From assembly GCA_023663345.1 (NCBI GenBank), contig JAMPHR010000005.1:1-64000 (forward strand): 64,000 nucleotides of DNA. The letters are read 5' to 3'. This DNA is from Paenibacillus sp. GTDB lineage: Bacteria > Bacteroidota > Bacteroidia > Bacteroidales > Muribaculaceae. The notes under the pieces are model-generated. The model saw only the letters and a list, made by a program, of their open reading frames with translations. It did no database searches and had not been told where the DNA came from. The translations under genes were made by a program, and so were the position numbers. Positions 1 through 9,325 of the stretch are shown here, piece after piece. Every line of letters begins with the position of its first letter. Position 1 is the first letter of the stretch.

Positions 1-116
1 CTAAACTTTATGCCTGATCCACCTCTTTGCCAACCGGAAAAATCCGCTGACCCCCCATTCGGGGCTTGGTGTGTGAAAGATTGAGTGGGAAATATTATGA
101 GTAAGGGAAAAATATT

Positions 117-142
117 AGAGGGCTGTCGATCGACAGCCCTCT
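117..142. terminator. Perfect 26-bp palindrome (hairpin)
   Basis: The two 13-base halves are exact reverse complements; the left half is AGAGGGCTGTCGA. It is GC-rich in an AT-rich setting and has no loop bases beyond the centre. It may be a terminator for a gene left of the window or a protein-binding palindrome. There is no strong T-run on either side, so terminator is only the likeliest reading. Confidence 0.45.
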
Positions 143-419
143 ATTGAATGCGATAACAATTAGGTTTATTTCTACTAAAAAACTATTTCTTTGCAACCGT
201 AAGTTTTCTCTTATGGTATTTGATCTTTATATCTTGTGACCCTCTTGATGGGGTTCTTTATTATCAACACTGCAAATTTACTACAGTTGTGTTACAAAGA
301 CGTTACAAGTATAAAACAATGTTGTGACATATCTGTGACGGTTAAATTTTTAACATTTGGAGTGCCGATCAGTCGTAAATTATGGGCCGTTGGCCATGGG
401 CTTATATGACGACACAAAC

Positions 420-448
420 CACGGGGCTGTCATCTCGACAGCCCCGTG
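420..448. terminator. 12-bp stem hairpin, CACGGGGCTGTC type
   Basis: Bases 420-431 pair perfectly with 437-448 around a five-base loop. The core GGGCTGTC is shared with the palindrome at 117-142. Downstream sequence is only weakly T-rich. It sits about 180 bases before the response-regulator start and could be a terminator or a leader element. Confidence 0.4.
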
Positions 449-626
449 ATTCTTAACCTTAAATCTAATACCATGAAAACACAGTGCAAATAATAGTAAC
501 TACATAAGTAAAACTCCGGAGGATAGAAAAAGTTCAAAGATAAATTCGATTTAACAATCATTAACGGTTAGGCCGAAAAAAAAGTTGTAATTTTACGGAA
601 AATACAAAACACAGAGCAGCTGAACA

Positions 627-1364
627 ATGAATGCACGCATTTTAGTGATCGACGATGAGGAATCGATCTGCGAAATTTTAAAATACAACCTAAGTAAAGA
701 AGGCTATGAGGTCGATGTTGCTTACAGTGCCGAGGAAGCACTTGAAATGGACCTGCATCCATACGACCTGTTTATTGTTGACATAATGATGGAGCGACTG
801 AGCGGATTTGATTTCGCCAAGAAATTAAGAAATTCCGACAGTACCGAAATTGTGCCGATAATATTCTGTTCCGCGCTCAATGGCGAGGACGATACAGTGA
901 TGGGTCTTAACATAGGTGCTGACGATTATGTCACAAAGCCGTTCAAGATGAGCGAGATGGTGGCGAGAGTCAATGCCGTGTTGCGCCGTGCCGCGCTTGC
1001 ACGCAAGGCCGCTGCAGCTGCGGCCGCCAAAGCCTCGGCACCCCAGGCTGACGCCGATCCACTCGAGCAGCGCATCGAGTACCAGACACTGTGCATAGAC
1101 CCCAACGACAAGACCTGCTATATCAACGGCGAGCTTGTCCCCCTCACCAAGACCGAACTTGAGATACTGAGTTTTTTCCTCACACACCGCAACCGCATTT
1201 ATTCGCGCGAAGAGATCATACGCCGTGTATGGGACGACGATGTTGTAGTGACCACCCGTACCATTGACACCAATATCACCCGCTTGCGCAAAAAAATAGG
1301 AGCTTACGGCAATAATATCGAGACCCGTCTGGGATTCGGCTATGGCTTCAAAGAGAAGGATTAA
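627..1364 (+). CDS. OmpR-family response regulator (RprY-like)
   Basis: DNA-binding response regulator, 245 residues. The receiver domain (about 3-120) shows the acidic pair Asp9/Asp10, phospho-acceptor Asp52 in VDIMM, switch Ser82 and Lys104 in VTKPF. An unusual alanine-rich linker (about 119-140, with a run of seven alanines) leads to a C-terminal winged helix (about 150-243) of the Trans_reg_C type. The last 23 bases overlap the sensor kinase gene, so the two are almost certainly cotranslated and work as a pair. The domain order resembles the Bacteroides RprX/RprY system, but orthology cannot be proven here and the signal is unknown. Confidence 0.93.
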   Translation: MNARILVIDDEESICEILKYNLSKEGYEVDVAYSAEEALEMDLHPYDLFIVDIMMERLSGFDFAKKLRNSDSTEIVPIIFCSALNGEDDTVMGLNIGADDYVTKPFKMSEMVARVNAVLRRAALARKAAAAAAAKASAPQADADPLEQRIEYQTLCIDPNDKTCYINGELVPLTKTELEILSFFLTHRNRIYSREEIIRRVWDDDVVVTTRTIDTNITRLRKKIGAYGNNIETRLGFGYGFKEKD

Positions 1365-2805
1365 CTATCACTGGCAACTGTTTCTGCCCATTGCACTGAG
1401 CATGTGTGCGGTCTTCGGCCTGCTCATCTGGTATCAGTATAAGCGCGAGGCGATATACAGGGCGGAAATGCTCACCATGCAGCTTGACATGATCAACCGC
1501 AGGGTGATAAATGCCTATGAGGAGGACCAGAACCTGCGCCCGTTCAATGCGTTCCTCGCATCGTATTTTGCCGGATCTCCGTTTGAGGATGTGCGTATCA
1601 CGGTGTATGACCGTAACGGCCTGATCAAATATTCGCTCGGAATCCCCATCCAGAGGGAGGATGACGGAATGGAGGTGATACGCCAGATCGACAATAAGGA
1701 GACGGATCGCAATGTGATACGCAATTCCAAGGGCTATCTCTTCTACATGAGCAGGGCTGTGAGCCCCGACGGTAAGATAACCGTGTACTCGGCCATCCCG
1801 TTTGACGCTGATGTGAGCGATGCCATCGATATCGACTCGATGGTGTGGGTGGTGATAGCCGGTTGCATATTGCTCACGCTTGTAGTGTCGTATTACTTCA
1901 CCGGCCGACTGTCGCGTAGCGTGACGCTGCTCAAGGATTTCGCCTACAGGGCCTCGACGGGTGGTAAGTTCACGGGGCTTGACAAGTTTCCCCGCAACGA
2001 GCTGGGCGATATATCACGCGATATCGTGACCATGTACCGCAACCGTGAGGAGGCCGTGGAGCAGATACGCAAGGAGCGAAAGGTGGCTATACACGCCATT
2101 GAGGAGAAAGCGAGGGTGACACGCCAGATGTCCAACAATATCAATCATGAGATAAAGACTCCGGTAGGTATTGTCAGGGGCTATCTCGAGTCGATACTCG
2201 GAGATCCCGACATGGATGCCGCCACCCGCACACGCTTCCTGGAGCGTATGCTCAGCAATATAGAGCGTCTCACCAATCTGCTCAACGACGTTTCCACCAT
2301 GACCCGACTCGAAAACGGTACCGATAAGATAGCCGTGAGCAAGGTGGATATGTACGACCTGGTATATCAGATCGATTATGACATGCCGGCCAATAATCTG
2401 GCTGGGGATCTGAAATTCTCGTTTGACATACCGTTGGATTGTGATGTGGCCGGAAATCTCGGTCTGCTCAACGGTATGATATGTGGCCTGATACGTAACT
2501 CGGCCATGTATTCAGGCGGCAAGAACATAGGTCTGCGCCTCATATCCGAGAGCGAGAGATTCTATATGTTTGCTTTCTACGATGATGGCGTGGGTGTGCC
2601 TGAGGAGCATCTGCCTCACCTGTTTGAACGGTTCTACCGCATTGACACGGGCCGTTCGCGCAAGCAGGGCGGTACGGGACTCGGCCTGCCTATCGTGAGG
2701 AGTACCGTGATCACGCTCGGAGGCACCATCTCGGTACACAACCGTTCGACCGGAGGCCTTGAGTTCATCTTCTCACTGCCCAAATGGACCGGCCCGACCG
2801 ATTGA
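1342..2805 (+). CDS. Membrane sensor histidine kinase
   Basis: Sensor kinase, 487 residues. A first membrane helix lies at about 12-30, a periplasmic sensing region at about 31-170, and a second helix at about 171-190. The dimerisation/phospho-acceptor helix carries His269 in NHEIKTP. The ATPase domain shows the N box (Asn386 in RNSAMYS), the G1 box DDGVGVP and the G2 box GGTGLGLP. All catalytic motifs are intact. The start lies inside the 3' end of the response-regulator gene, the usual arrangement for a cognate pair. It should phosphorylate the upstream regulator; the periplasmic domain gives no recognisable ligand. Confidence 0.93.
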   Translation: MASKRRINYHWQLFLPIALSMCAVFGLLIWYQYKREAIYRAEMLTMQLDMINRRVINAYEEDQNLRPFNAFLASYFAGSPFEDVRITVYDRNGLIKYSLGIPIQREDDGMEVIRQIDNKETDRNVIRNSKGYLFYMSRAVSPDGKITVYSAIPFDADVSDAIDIDSMVWVVIAGCILLTLVVSYYFTGRLSRSVTLLKDFAYRASTGGKFTGLDKFPRNELGDISRDIVTMYRNREEAVEQIRKERKVAIHAIEEKARVTRQMSNNINHEIKTPVGIVRGYLESILGDPDMDAATRTRFLERMLSNIERLTNLLNDVSTMTRLENGTDKIAVSKVDMYDLVYQIDYDMPANNLAGDLKFSFDIPLDCDVAGNLGLLNGMICGLIRNSAMYSGGKNIGLRLISESERFYMFAFYDDGVGVPEEHLPHLFERFYRIDTGRSRKQGGTGLGLPIVRSTVITLGGTISVHNRSTGGLEFIFSLPKWTGPTD

Positions 2806-2877
2806 GGCCCGGCCGTTTCTGACAAGGATATCCAGAAGGTATCATCACTCTTGTATTCATAGTACATTTAATATCAT

Positions 2878-2912
2878 CACGCCGCCTGATCCATTGGTCA
2901 GGCGGCGTGTTT
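2878..2912 (+). terminator. Terminator after the sensor kinase
   Basis: A perfect 12-bp stem (2878-2889 with 2898-2909, arm CACGCCGCCTGA) with an eight-base loop is followed by TTTG. It lies 73 bases after the kinase stop codon. Confidence 0.7.
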
Positions 2913-3060
2913 GATTATCAACCTACAGCTCTTAATTGTAGGTAAACCGTAGATTTACGTCACTGGGCATGGGGCGTAATTCAGTTATGGAGCTATAAGA
3001 AGCTGTTTAGATTTACTTAGAGGTCGTTTTTAAACAACCTCTTAATACAGATTTGCCGTA

Positions 3061-3106
3061 AAAAAAGTGTACACCGCCGATAATGAGTGGCGATGTACAC
3101 TTTTTT
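3061..3106. terminator. Bidirectional terminator
   Basis: Bases 3061-3078 pair with 3089-3106 with one mismatch. The arms begin with A6 and end with T6, so a U-run follows the GC-rich stem in both directions. It lies 40 bases past the stop of the minus-strand protease gene. Confidence 0.8.
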
Positions 3107-3145
3107 ATGGGCCGGAATTGGGCCGGGAAAAGTAATGTGGAGTGA

Positions 3146-6100
3146 TTACTTCTTGTTGATGTCCTGCATGAGAGTCTTTACGGCAGTGATAAGCTGGTCG
3201 TCCACGCCCTTTACAAGACGGGCGGGATCGTTGGCAACCTTCACGTCGGGTTCAAGCTGAGTGTTCTCGAGGAAATTGCCTTCGGCTGTGCGGAAGCCTA
3301 CCACGGGAATACCGAAGTAGAGGCTGGGATCCTGGAGGGTAACCCAGTTGACCGAGCTCATGGTGCCGGGAACGGGCATACCCACGATCTTGCCGAGCTT
3401 GTTGTGCTTATACATCCAGGGGGTGCCATGGGCGTTGGAGTAGTTGGCCTCGCCGGTGATCATGATCGAGGGGCGCAACCAGCGTTTCGAGGGCATTTCG
3501 CCGCTCTTCACACCACGTATTTCCTGGGTGAGATATTTCTTTCCGCTGAACAGGATCTCGATGTCCTCGTGCAGACGGCCACCGCCGTTGAAGCGGGTGT
3601 CGATCACGATGCCGTCGCGGTCGGCATAGCGTCCGAGAACGTCGGCATATATCTGACGGTAGGAGGGGTCGTCCATCGACTCGATGTGGACATATCCGAG
3701 ACGTCCGCCCGAGATGGAGTCAACGATGTGGCGGTTGCGCTCAACCCAACGCTTGTAGAGCATCTCGCTCACGGCACCGGCATTGGTTGGGAGGATTACC
3801 TCCTCGACCTTTTCGCCACCGGGGAGGGTGAATGATACGAGGGTCTTGGTGCGAACCTTGGAGTTGAGCGAAGCCAGAGGATCGGACTCGCCGCTGAGCG
3901 ACTTGCCGTCGATGGCAGTGATTACGGCACCGGGCTTCATCTTGGAGCTTACACGGTCGAAGGGGCCACGCTTCAGTACCTCGGCCACGCGCAGGCCGTC
4001 GCCTGTATAGGTGAGGTCATAGAGCAGTCCGAGCGATGCGGTGGGTTCGTTGCTGCCACCGGCGCGGTAGCCACTACCGGTGTGGCTCACATTGAGCTCG
4101 CCGAGAAGCTCGCTGGCCAGTTCGGCGAAGTCATAGTTGTTGTTGATGTGGGGGAGGAACTTGCGGTAGTTCTTGCCATAACCCTTCCAGTCCACGCCAA
4201 ACATGTCCTCGACGAGGAAGCGGCGACCGGTCTGATGCACGATGTAGTCATACATGTACTCGCGCTCCTTGGCGGGATCGATCTCCTGGTTGGCAGCAAA
4301 CGAGATATTTGTCATATTGCCACCGGGAATCGACATCTTGCGCAGAGACGAGCCCATGAGAAGAAGGTTCTTGCCCGAGGCATCGGCCTGGATTCCCACT
4401 GGACCTCCCATCTTCTTGAACATGGCTACGTCGCCCTTGCGGAGATTCTTTTTCCACATGTCATATCCCTCGTCTACCTTGGCTATGAAGTAGAGGTTCT
4501 CGCCATCATTGTCGACGTAGGCATCGGCTATCTCACCCGAGAATGGGGTCAGGCGCACGATGCGGTCACGTATTCCATCGGCCTCGACTTTGATCTTGTT
4601 GTCGGGCTTGTCGGCGCTCTCCTTCTTGTCGTTTTGGGAGTCCTTTTTGTCGCTTTTCTTATCCCCCTTCTTGGAGTCCTTCTTATTCTTCTTGTCGTCC
4701 TTCTTGCTGTTGGCCTGGCTCTTCTGGGTTTTCTCCACATCTTTGAGGAGAGCGAAATCCTCGTCGGAGAGGCGGTAGCGGTCATAAGCCTCCTGGTTGG
4801 TGAAGGCCATGAGGACATCCTCGGTAGCACCCCATGATGCGTGGTTCTTCATGCCGTAGCGGTCGCTGGAGAATATCACAGCATTGCCGTTCATCACCCA
4901 ACGGGGATTGTAGTTGGAGTAGGCATCATTGGTGATGTTTATGAGCTCGCCGGTGGTGGCATTGATGAGGGCGATGTCATAGTAGGGGTCGCGCTGATGC
5001 ACGTCGATGGTGGCAGTGAGCCACTCGCTGTCGGGCGACCAGTCGATCGCGATACCGCCGTTGCGGGCAGTGTAAGTCTCGCCGTTGGTGAGCAGTTTTA
5101 CCTTTTTAGACTTGATGTCCATTACGGCGATCTTGTTGCCGTCCTGGATGAATACCATTCGCTTGCCGTCGGGCGACACCTGGGGGTGCTGGCGGTCGAT
5201 GCCGTCGCTGAACAGGGCTTTCTCCTCGATGATGGTGGCGTTGGAGAAGTTGGGGTCATCCTTACGTCCGATAGTGGCGCTGTAGATGTTGCTGTAGCCG
5301 TCGCGGTCGGAGGTATAATATATGGTGCGGTTGTCGGTGGCCCATGTGGGGCTGCTCTCAGCCTGAGGGGTCTCGGTGATCTGGCGTGTGGAAGGGTACT
5401 CTACCGAGGTCACGAAGAGGTCGCCGTGGCTTGTGAAGGCCACCTGCTTGCCGTCGGGTGACATGCTTGCCGACTGGAGACCGTTGACACGGCGGTGTGA
5501 GGTTTGGTCAACATCGTCGGTCACGATGTCGATGGCCACCTTGGCGGGCTTGCCGCCCTTCTCGTTGAGGGTGAAGATCTCGCCGTTGTAGGTAAAGGCC
5601 AGGGTGCCGTCGGCTCCGCGCGAGAGGAATCTCACGGGGTGGGTCTTGAAGCTGGTCACGGCCTTTACTTTGGAGGGATCGGAAAGGTTGAAGGAGTAGA
5701 CGTTGAAGCTACCGCCGTTGCGCTCGCTCAGGAAGTAGACGGTGTTGCCGTCGGCTCCGAGCACGGGATTGCGGTCCTCGCCACCGCGGGCGGTGAGGTT
5801 GGTGTGACGGCCTGTCTTGGCATCATAGCTCCACAGGTCGCGTGTCACCGATGAGGTGTGGTGCTTGCGCCACTCGTTCTCGGTGCCCTTGTCGTCCATG
5901 TACAAGAACGATTTTCCATCGGGGAGAAACTCGATGTCGAGGGCTGTGGTGCCGAGTATCTGCTGGGGACGTCCGCCCTCCACGGGTACTTTGTAGACCT
6001 GTCCGAGACGGCTTTTGGGGAATGCGAGGCTCGAGGCGGGGGCCTGGATGTTGGCGGTGTAGACTACATATTTTCCGTCGGGAGTGAATGTCTGAGGGAT

Positions 6101-6427
6101 TTCCGAGGCCGAGTTGAAGGTGATGCGGCGTGCAGGACCTCCTTTGGCATCCATGACGTAGACATCCTGTCCGCCCTCGCGGTCACTGGCGAAAGCTATG
6201 GTCTTGCCGTCGGGCGACCATACGGGCACTGACTCGTATGAGTCGGCAGTGGTGAGGCGCTTGGCGTCTCCACCGGCCGCCGGCACGGTGAAAATGTCCC
6301 CCTTGTAGGTGAACGCTATGGTCTTGCCGTCGGGCGAGATGTTCACGTCACGCAGCCACAGAGGGGTGGCCGCTCCGGCGCTCATGGCCGAGGCGGTGAG
6401 GAGAATGTAAGAAATGAGATGTTTCAT
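3146..6427 (-). CDS. Tricorn-like S41 family protease, secreted
   Basis: Large protease of 1093 residues with a signal peptide (MKHLISYILLTASAMSAGAA). Residues about 25-540 contain repeated WSPDGK/ SPDGK beta-propeller (PD40) units, as in the tricorn core protease. A lysine/aspartate/serine low-complexity linker covers about 564-610. A PDZ-like region (about 770-850) and a C-terminal S41 peptidase domain follow; the likely nucleophile is Ser1024 in GTMSSVNW. Homologues degrade peptides to short fragments. The signal peptide places this one in the periplasm or at the surface, unlike the cytoplasmic archaeal tricorn. The gene ends at a strong terminator; its promoter was not identified. Confidence 0.9.
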   Translation of the reverse strand: MKHLISYILLTASAMSAGAATPLWLRDVNISPDGKTIAFTYKGDIFTVPAAGGDAKRLTTADSYESVPVWSPDGKTIAFASDREGGQDVYVMDAKGGPARRITFNSASEIPQTFTPDGKYVVYTANIQAPASSLAFPKSRLGQVYKVPVEGGRPQQILGTTALDIEFLPDGKSFLYMDDKGTENEWRKHHTSSVTRDLWSYDAKTGRHTNLTARGGEDRNPVLGADGNTVYFLSERNGGSFNVYSFNLSDPSKVKAVTSFKTHPVRFLSRGADGTLAFTYNGEIFTLNEKGGKPAKVAIDIVTDDVDQTSHRRVNGLQSASMSPDGKQVAFTSHGDLFVTSVEYPSTRQITETPQAESSPTWATDNRTIYYTSDRDGYSNIYSATIGRKDDPNFSNATIIEEKALFSDGIDRQHPQVSPDGKRMVFIQDGNKIAVMDIKSKKVKLLTNGETYTARNGGIAIDWSPDSEWLTATIDVHQRDPYYDIALINATTGELINITNDAYSNYNPRWVMNGNAVIFSSDRYGMKNHASWGATEDVLMAFTNQEAYDRYRLSDEDFALLKDVEKTQKSQANSKKDDKKNKKDSKKGDKKSDKKDSQNDKKESADKPDNKIKVEADGIRDRIVRLTPFSGEIADAYVDNDGENLYFIAKVDEGYDMWKKNLRKGDVAMFKKMGGPVGIQADASGKNLLLMGSSLRKMSIPGGNMTNISFAANQEIDPAKEREYMYDYIVHQTGRRFLVEDMFGVDWKGYGKNYRKFLPHINNNYDFAELASELLGELNVSHTGSGYRAGGSNEPTASLGLLYDLTYTGDGLRVAEVLKRGPFDRVSSKMKPGAVITAIDGKSLSGESDPLASLNSKVRTKTLVSFTLPGGEKVEEVILPTNAGAVSEMLYKRWVERNRHIVDSISGGRLGYVHIESMDDPSYRQIYADVLGRYADRDGIVIDTRFNGGGRLHEDIEILFSGKKYLTQEIRGVKSGEMPSKRWLRPSIMITGEANYSNAHGTPWMYKHNKLGKIVGMPVPGTMSSVNWVTLQDPSLYFGIPVVGFRTAEGNFLENTQLEPDVKVANDPARLVKGVDDQLITAVKTLMQDINKK

Positions 6428-6505
6428 TGACTGGTGTATGGTATGTTATGTACTTGTATCGCTTTGGAGCGTGGAGGGGATGAGGGGAGAGCCGAGAGGT
6501 AAGGG

Positions 6506-7420
6506 TCATTTCCACTCGCGCCGTTGCAGATAGTCGGCGAGCCACACGCCCGCGAGTATCAACGTGCATCCGGCGAGGCCGATCGGTGTGATGGGTTCGT
6601 GGAGGATTATCACCGAGAACACGAGGGTGACAACCGGCTGGAAATACAGATAGTTGGATGCCATCATGGCTCCGATCTTGATAACTGTTATGGCCCATAG
6701 GAGGAAGGCGGCCATTGAGCATATCAGGCCGAGAAACAGCAGGTTGTAGATCACGGTGGGGCGCATCATCACTTCGAGCGGAGCTATCGTAGGCTCGATG
6801 GCCAGGAAGGGGAGGGCGGTGAGGACACCATAGAAGAAGACCTTGCGGGTGATGAATCTCGCGCTGTAATTGGCGTTGAGCGGCTTGATGAGGAGGCAAT
6901 ATATGGCCCAGCAGAATGCCGAGAGGAGTGCCAGGAGGTCGCCCAGCGGGTTGATGCTCATATTGAAACTGCTGTTGAATATCACGAGTCCGACACCGAG
7001 AAACGCTACGGCCGATCCTATATAGGCTCCGCGCCCGGGACGGTCGGTCTTGTATATCACACCCATGAGCAGGACAGTGAGCAGTGGGGGAAGCGAGGTG
7101 ATGAGCGATACGTTGCTCACCAGGGTGTACTCGAGCGCCACATTCTCCGAGATGAAGTAGATGGAGCCGGCTACCATGCCACACACGACGAGCAGAAGCT
7201 CATCCTTGAGAGAATTGGCGAATATTTTCTTATGACAGATGGCCAGCATACACACGTAGGCGAGAAGTGACCTGTAGATGTAGATCTCGATCGGATGCAG
7301 GCCATTGTCGAGCAGTACACGGGTTGATATGAACGAGAGGCCCCAAGCTGTGACTACGAGGCATGCGAAAATGTGATATAACCAGATGTTGCTCTTGGCG
7401 GAAACGCGCTTTGTTTCCAT
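6506..7420 (-). CDS. EamA/DMT-family membrane exporter
   Basis: Membrane protein of 304 residues with about ten hydrophobic helices arranged as two EamA repeats, typical of drug/metabolite transporters such as RhaT/YdcZ-type permeases. The N-terminal motif AWGLSFISTRVLL is characteristic of the first repeat. The substrate cannot be read from sequence; relatives export amino acids, purines or other metabolites. It has its own well-formed Bacteroidetes promoter (7483-7513) and lies 78 bases upstream of the tricorn-like gene on the same strand, so partial cotranscription is possible. Confidence 0.88.
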   Translation of the reverse strand: METKRVSAKSNIWLYHIFACLVVTAWGLSFISTRVLLDNGLHPIEIYIYRSLLAYVCMLAICHKKIFANSLKDELLLVVCGMVAGSIYFISENVALEYTLVSNVSLITSLPPLLTVLLMGVIYKTDRPGRGAYIGSAVAFLGVGLVIFNSSFNMSINPLGDLLALLSAFCWAIYCLLIKPLNANYSARFITRKVFFYGVLTALPFLAIEPTIAPLEVMMRPTVIYNLLFLGLICSMAAFLLWAITVIKIGAMMASNYLYFQPVVTLVFSVIILHEPITPIGLAGCTLILAGVWLADYLQRREWK

Positions 7421-7482
7421 AATGCGTATTAAGATTTTTGGTACACCGCTGTTCCTGCGGATGATTGATGATTGAATACGTG

Positions 7483-7513
7483 CAAATTTAGAAAATTTTT
7501 TCCAATTGTCAAA
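7483..7513 (-). promoter_or_regulatory. Bacteroidetes promoter for the EamA gene
   Basis: On the minus strand a -33 TTTG (7510-7513) is followed after 19 bases by the -7 box TAAATTTG (7483-7490). This matches the Bacteroides consensus TTTG-N19-TAnnTTTG. The predicted leader is about 55 nt. Confidence 0.75.
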
Positions 7514-7691
7514 ACCAAAGAGTGCCAGACTATGGGATTCGCTATATATAGTTAATGGTTATAATATGAATCGAAAATGCGAATTATCAATATGGAATTT
7601 TTATTAGATACTATGTTAAGTTATGATATATCAAGTTGAACTATGTTTTGATGTTTTTGTTCTACTTAAAATTAGGGATACTCTTATTTTT

Positions 7692-9239
7692 ATGCATAGC
7701 AATATATTCACTCAGGTACTATCATTTCTCAAAGTTAAATATACTGAGAGATATGCTAATAGCTTATTTATAAACCAACCATATAGAAATACCTTATATG
7801 GTATAGGATTATTATTGGATCATTACAATATTAAGCATGAATGTCTCCAACTTAAGGAGAAGAAGAATGTGTTAAAAAACTCATTACCTCCAGTAATAAT
7901 CGCATATCAAGGACGGTTCTGCATTTTATCGAGGGTAAGAGGTAGTTCTGTTATTCTTATAGACGCAGAGGGGCAGGAAATAGAGCTAACTGGTGTTGAA
8001 TTCTTTGCCCAATGGGATGGCATAGGATTATTTATTTATCCCAGTGAAAACTCAAGGGAACCGAACTTCAAAAAAAATAATGTGAGTGATATAATTTTAA
8101 ATTTAAAAAATGCATTATTAATAGGTTGTTCTATTATCTTGATTGTATTTATCTATGTCCAAAATTTTGAAACTACATCAGTTTCATATAACGCGATTTT
8201 AATTTCTAATATTTTAGGTGTCTATATAACATATTTACTTCTCCAAAATGAATTATTAATAAAAAATAATATAGCTGATAAATTATGTTCTTTAATTGGG
8301 TATCACAGTTGTGATAAAGTTACAAAATCAGAGGCTAGTTCTATATTCGGTATTGCCAAATTAAGTGAAATAGGATTTGCTTATTTCAGTGTAAATATAA
8401 TCACATTACTCTTAAATCCAAATTTGGAGGCATATTTTTCATTATTTGCAATTTTTGTTTTGCCATTCACTTTTTGGAGTATATGGTATCAGAAATATCG
8501 TATCAAAAGCTGGTGTGTATTATGTCTCATGACCATTGGTGTAATGTGGGTACAAGCGATATTATGCGTTATTTTTGGTATGTTTAAATTTGAGAACTTT
8601 AATGTTAAATATATTTTCGTTACGGGTATTAGCTATATTATTGGTATTTTGTGTATAAATAGGATTATACCTTTTATAAAAGCTATGAGGGAGTCACTTA
8701 TATGGAAATTGGAATACGAAAGTCTTAAAGTTCATGATAAAGTAATAGATGCTTTCACTAAGGATATGCCATTATATAAAACAGACAAAGATAGTTGTTC
8801 AAGCATCATCTTTGGAAATTCCAACTCAAAATATAAGATTACTGTATTAAGCAATCCCTATTGTCAGCCATGCGCAAAAATGCATCAACGTTTGAATAAA
8901 ATAATTATTCATGATGTTTGTATTCAGTATGTATTCACATCTTTTTCTCCACTACTAGATAACATAAATAGATATATAATAGCATTTTATAAAAGATTTG
9001 GCGCTGAACATTGTTGGAATATGCTTACTAATTGGTATGAATTTGGGAAAAAACAAAATGAAGAGTTCTTTGAATCTGTTGGTTTAAACATTGAAAAGTC
9101 GGATGTAGTAGATGAATTTCAAAAACATGTGTTGTGGCGAAAAGATAAGCTGTTTATTGGAACTCCTACAATTTTAATAAATGGAATGATTCTAACAGCC
9201 CCATATTCTGTAGAAGATTATGTATATGTCGCAAAATAG
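7692..9239 (+). CDS. C39-like / VKOR / thioredoxin fusion membrane protein
   Basis: Disulfide-forming membrane protein, 515 residues from the ATG at 7692; an upstream ATG at 7623 adds 23 residues that fit the family poorly. Residues about 1-130 resemble a C39 peptidase fold of the non-catalytic type: the TLYGIGLLLDHY and FFAQWDGIGLF segments fit, but the usual HFVV histidine site reads GRFCIL. The middle (about 135-330) is a VKOR domain with several membrane helices and active-site Cys275/Cys278 (CVLC). The C-terminus is a thioredoxin-like domain with Cys391/Cys394 (CQPC) and a cis-proline segment GTPTILING. VKOR-Trx fusions oxidise cysteines of exported proteins. The gene is strongly AT-rich compared with its flanks, suggesting transfer. 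It precedes a small four-cysteine protein, its likely client. Confidence 0.85.
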   Translation: MHSNIFTQVLSFLKVKYTERYANSLFINQPYRNTLYGIGLLLDHYNIKHECLQLKEKKNVLKNSLPPVIIAYQGRFCILSRVRGSSVILIDAEGQEIELTGVEFFAQWDGIGLFIYPSENSREPNFKKNNVSDIILNLKNALLIGCSIILIVFIYVQNFETTSVSYNAILISNILGVYITYLLLQNELLIKNNIADKLCSLIGYHSCDKVTKSEASSIFGIAKLSEIGFAYFSVNIITLLLNPNLEAYFSLFAIFVLPFTFWSIWYQKYRIKSWCVLCLMTIGVMWVQAILCVIFGMFKFENFNVKYIFVTGISYIIGILCINRIIPFIKAMRESLIWKLEYESLKVHDKVIDAFTKDMPLYKTDKDSCSSIIFGNSNSKYKITVLSNPYCQPCAKMHQRLNKIIIHDVCIQYVFTSFSPLLDNINRYIIAFYKRFGAEHCWNMLTNWYEFGKKQNEEFFESVGLNIEKSDVVDEFQKHVLWRKDKLFIGTPTILINGMILTAPYSVEDYVYVAK

Positions 9240-9325
9240 GTTAATAATGATTTATTTGTTAGTATGTTGTTGAACGTTTATTGCTTGCATGATGTTACAT
9301 ATACTAAACCATTAATCTTATAATT

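Larger units (their letters stand above)
1..626. other. Gene-free AT-rich region upstream of the two-component pair
   Basis: No convincing gene is seen in these 626 bases. The stretch holds two strong GC-rich hairpins (117-142 and 420-448), annotated separately, inside AT-rich DNA. A six-codon reading frame begins at 473 but has no support. No clear TAnnTTTG promoter box lies directly upstream of the response-regulator start at 627. The left end may contain the 3' flank of a gene outside the window. Confidence 0.6.
2806..3145. other. Convergent intergenic region with two terminators
   Basis: No gene is seen. The region separates the kinase (plus) from the tricorn-like protease (minus) and holds hairpins at 2878-2909 and 3061-3106. 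Between them is an 11-bp imperfect inverted repeat (3019-3029 with 3032-3042, one mismatch) that could be a worn repeat end, but nothing else of a mobile element is present. Confidence 0.6.

Noticed and set aside
473-493. Six-codon frame upstream of the response regulator
   Set aside because: Too short, no ribosome site, no codon bias that would support a leader peptide.
3019-3042. Imperfect inverted repeat considered as an insertion-sequence end
   Set aside because: No transposase remnant, partner end or target duplication is visible; it may simply be a minor hairpin.
4082-5461. Long plus-strand reading frames antisense to the tricorn-like protease
   Set aside because: They mirror the codon pattern of the minus-strand gene, have no start context and no recognisable protein; GC-rich third positions leave open antisense frames.
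6348-7184. Minus-strand frame overlapping the EamA gene and the tricorn-like 5' end
   Set aside because: Out-of-frame shadow, rich in His, Pro and Arg, in conflict with two well-supported genes.
7623-7691. Upstream extension of the VKOR-Trx fusion
   Set aside because: The extra 23 residues look like translated AT-rich leader and do not fit the C39-like start; ATG 7692 is preferred.
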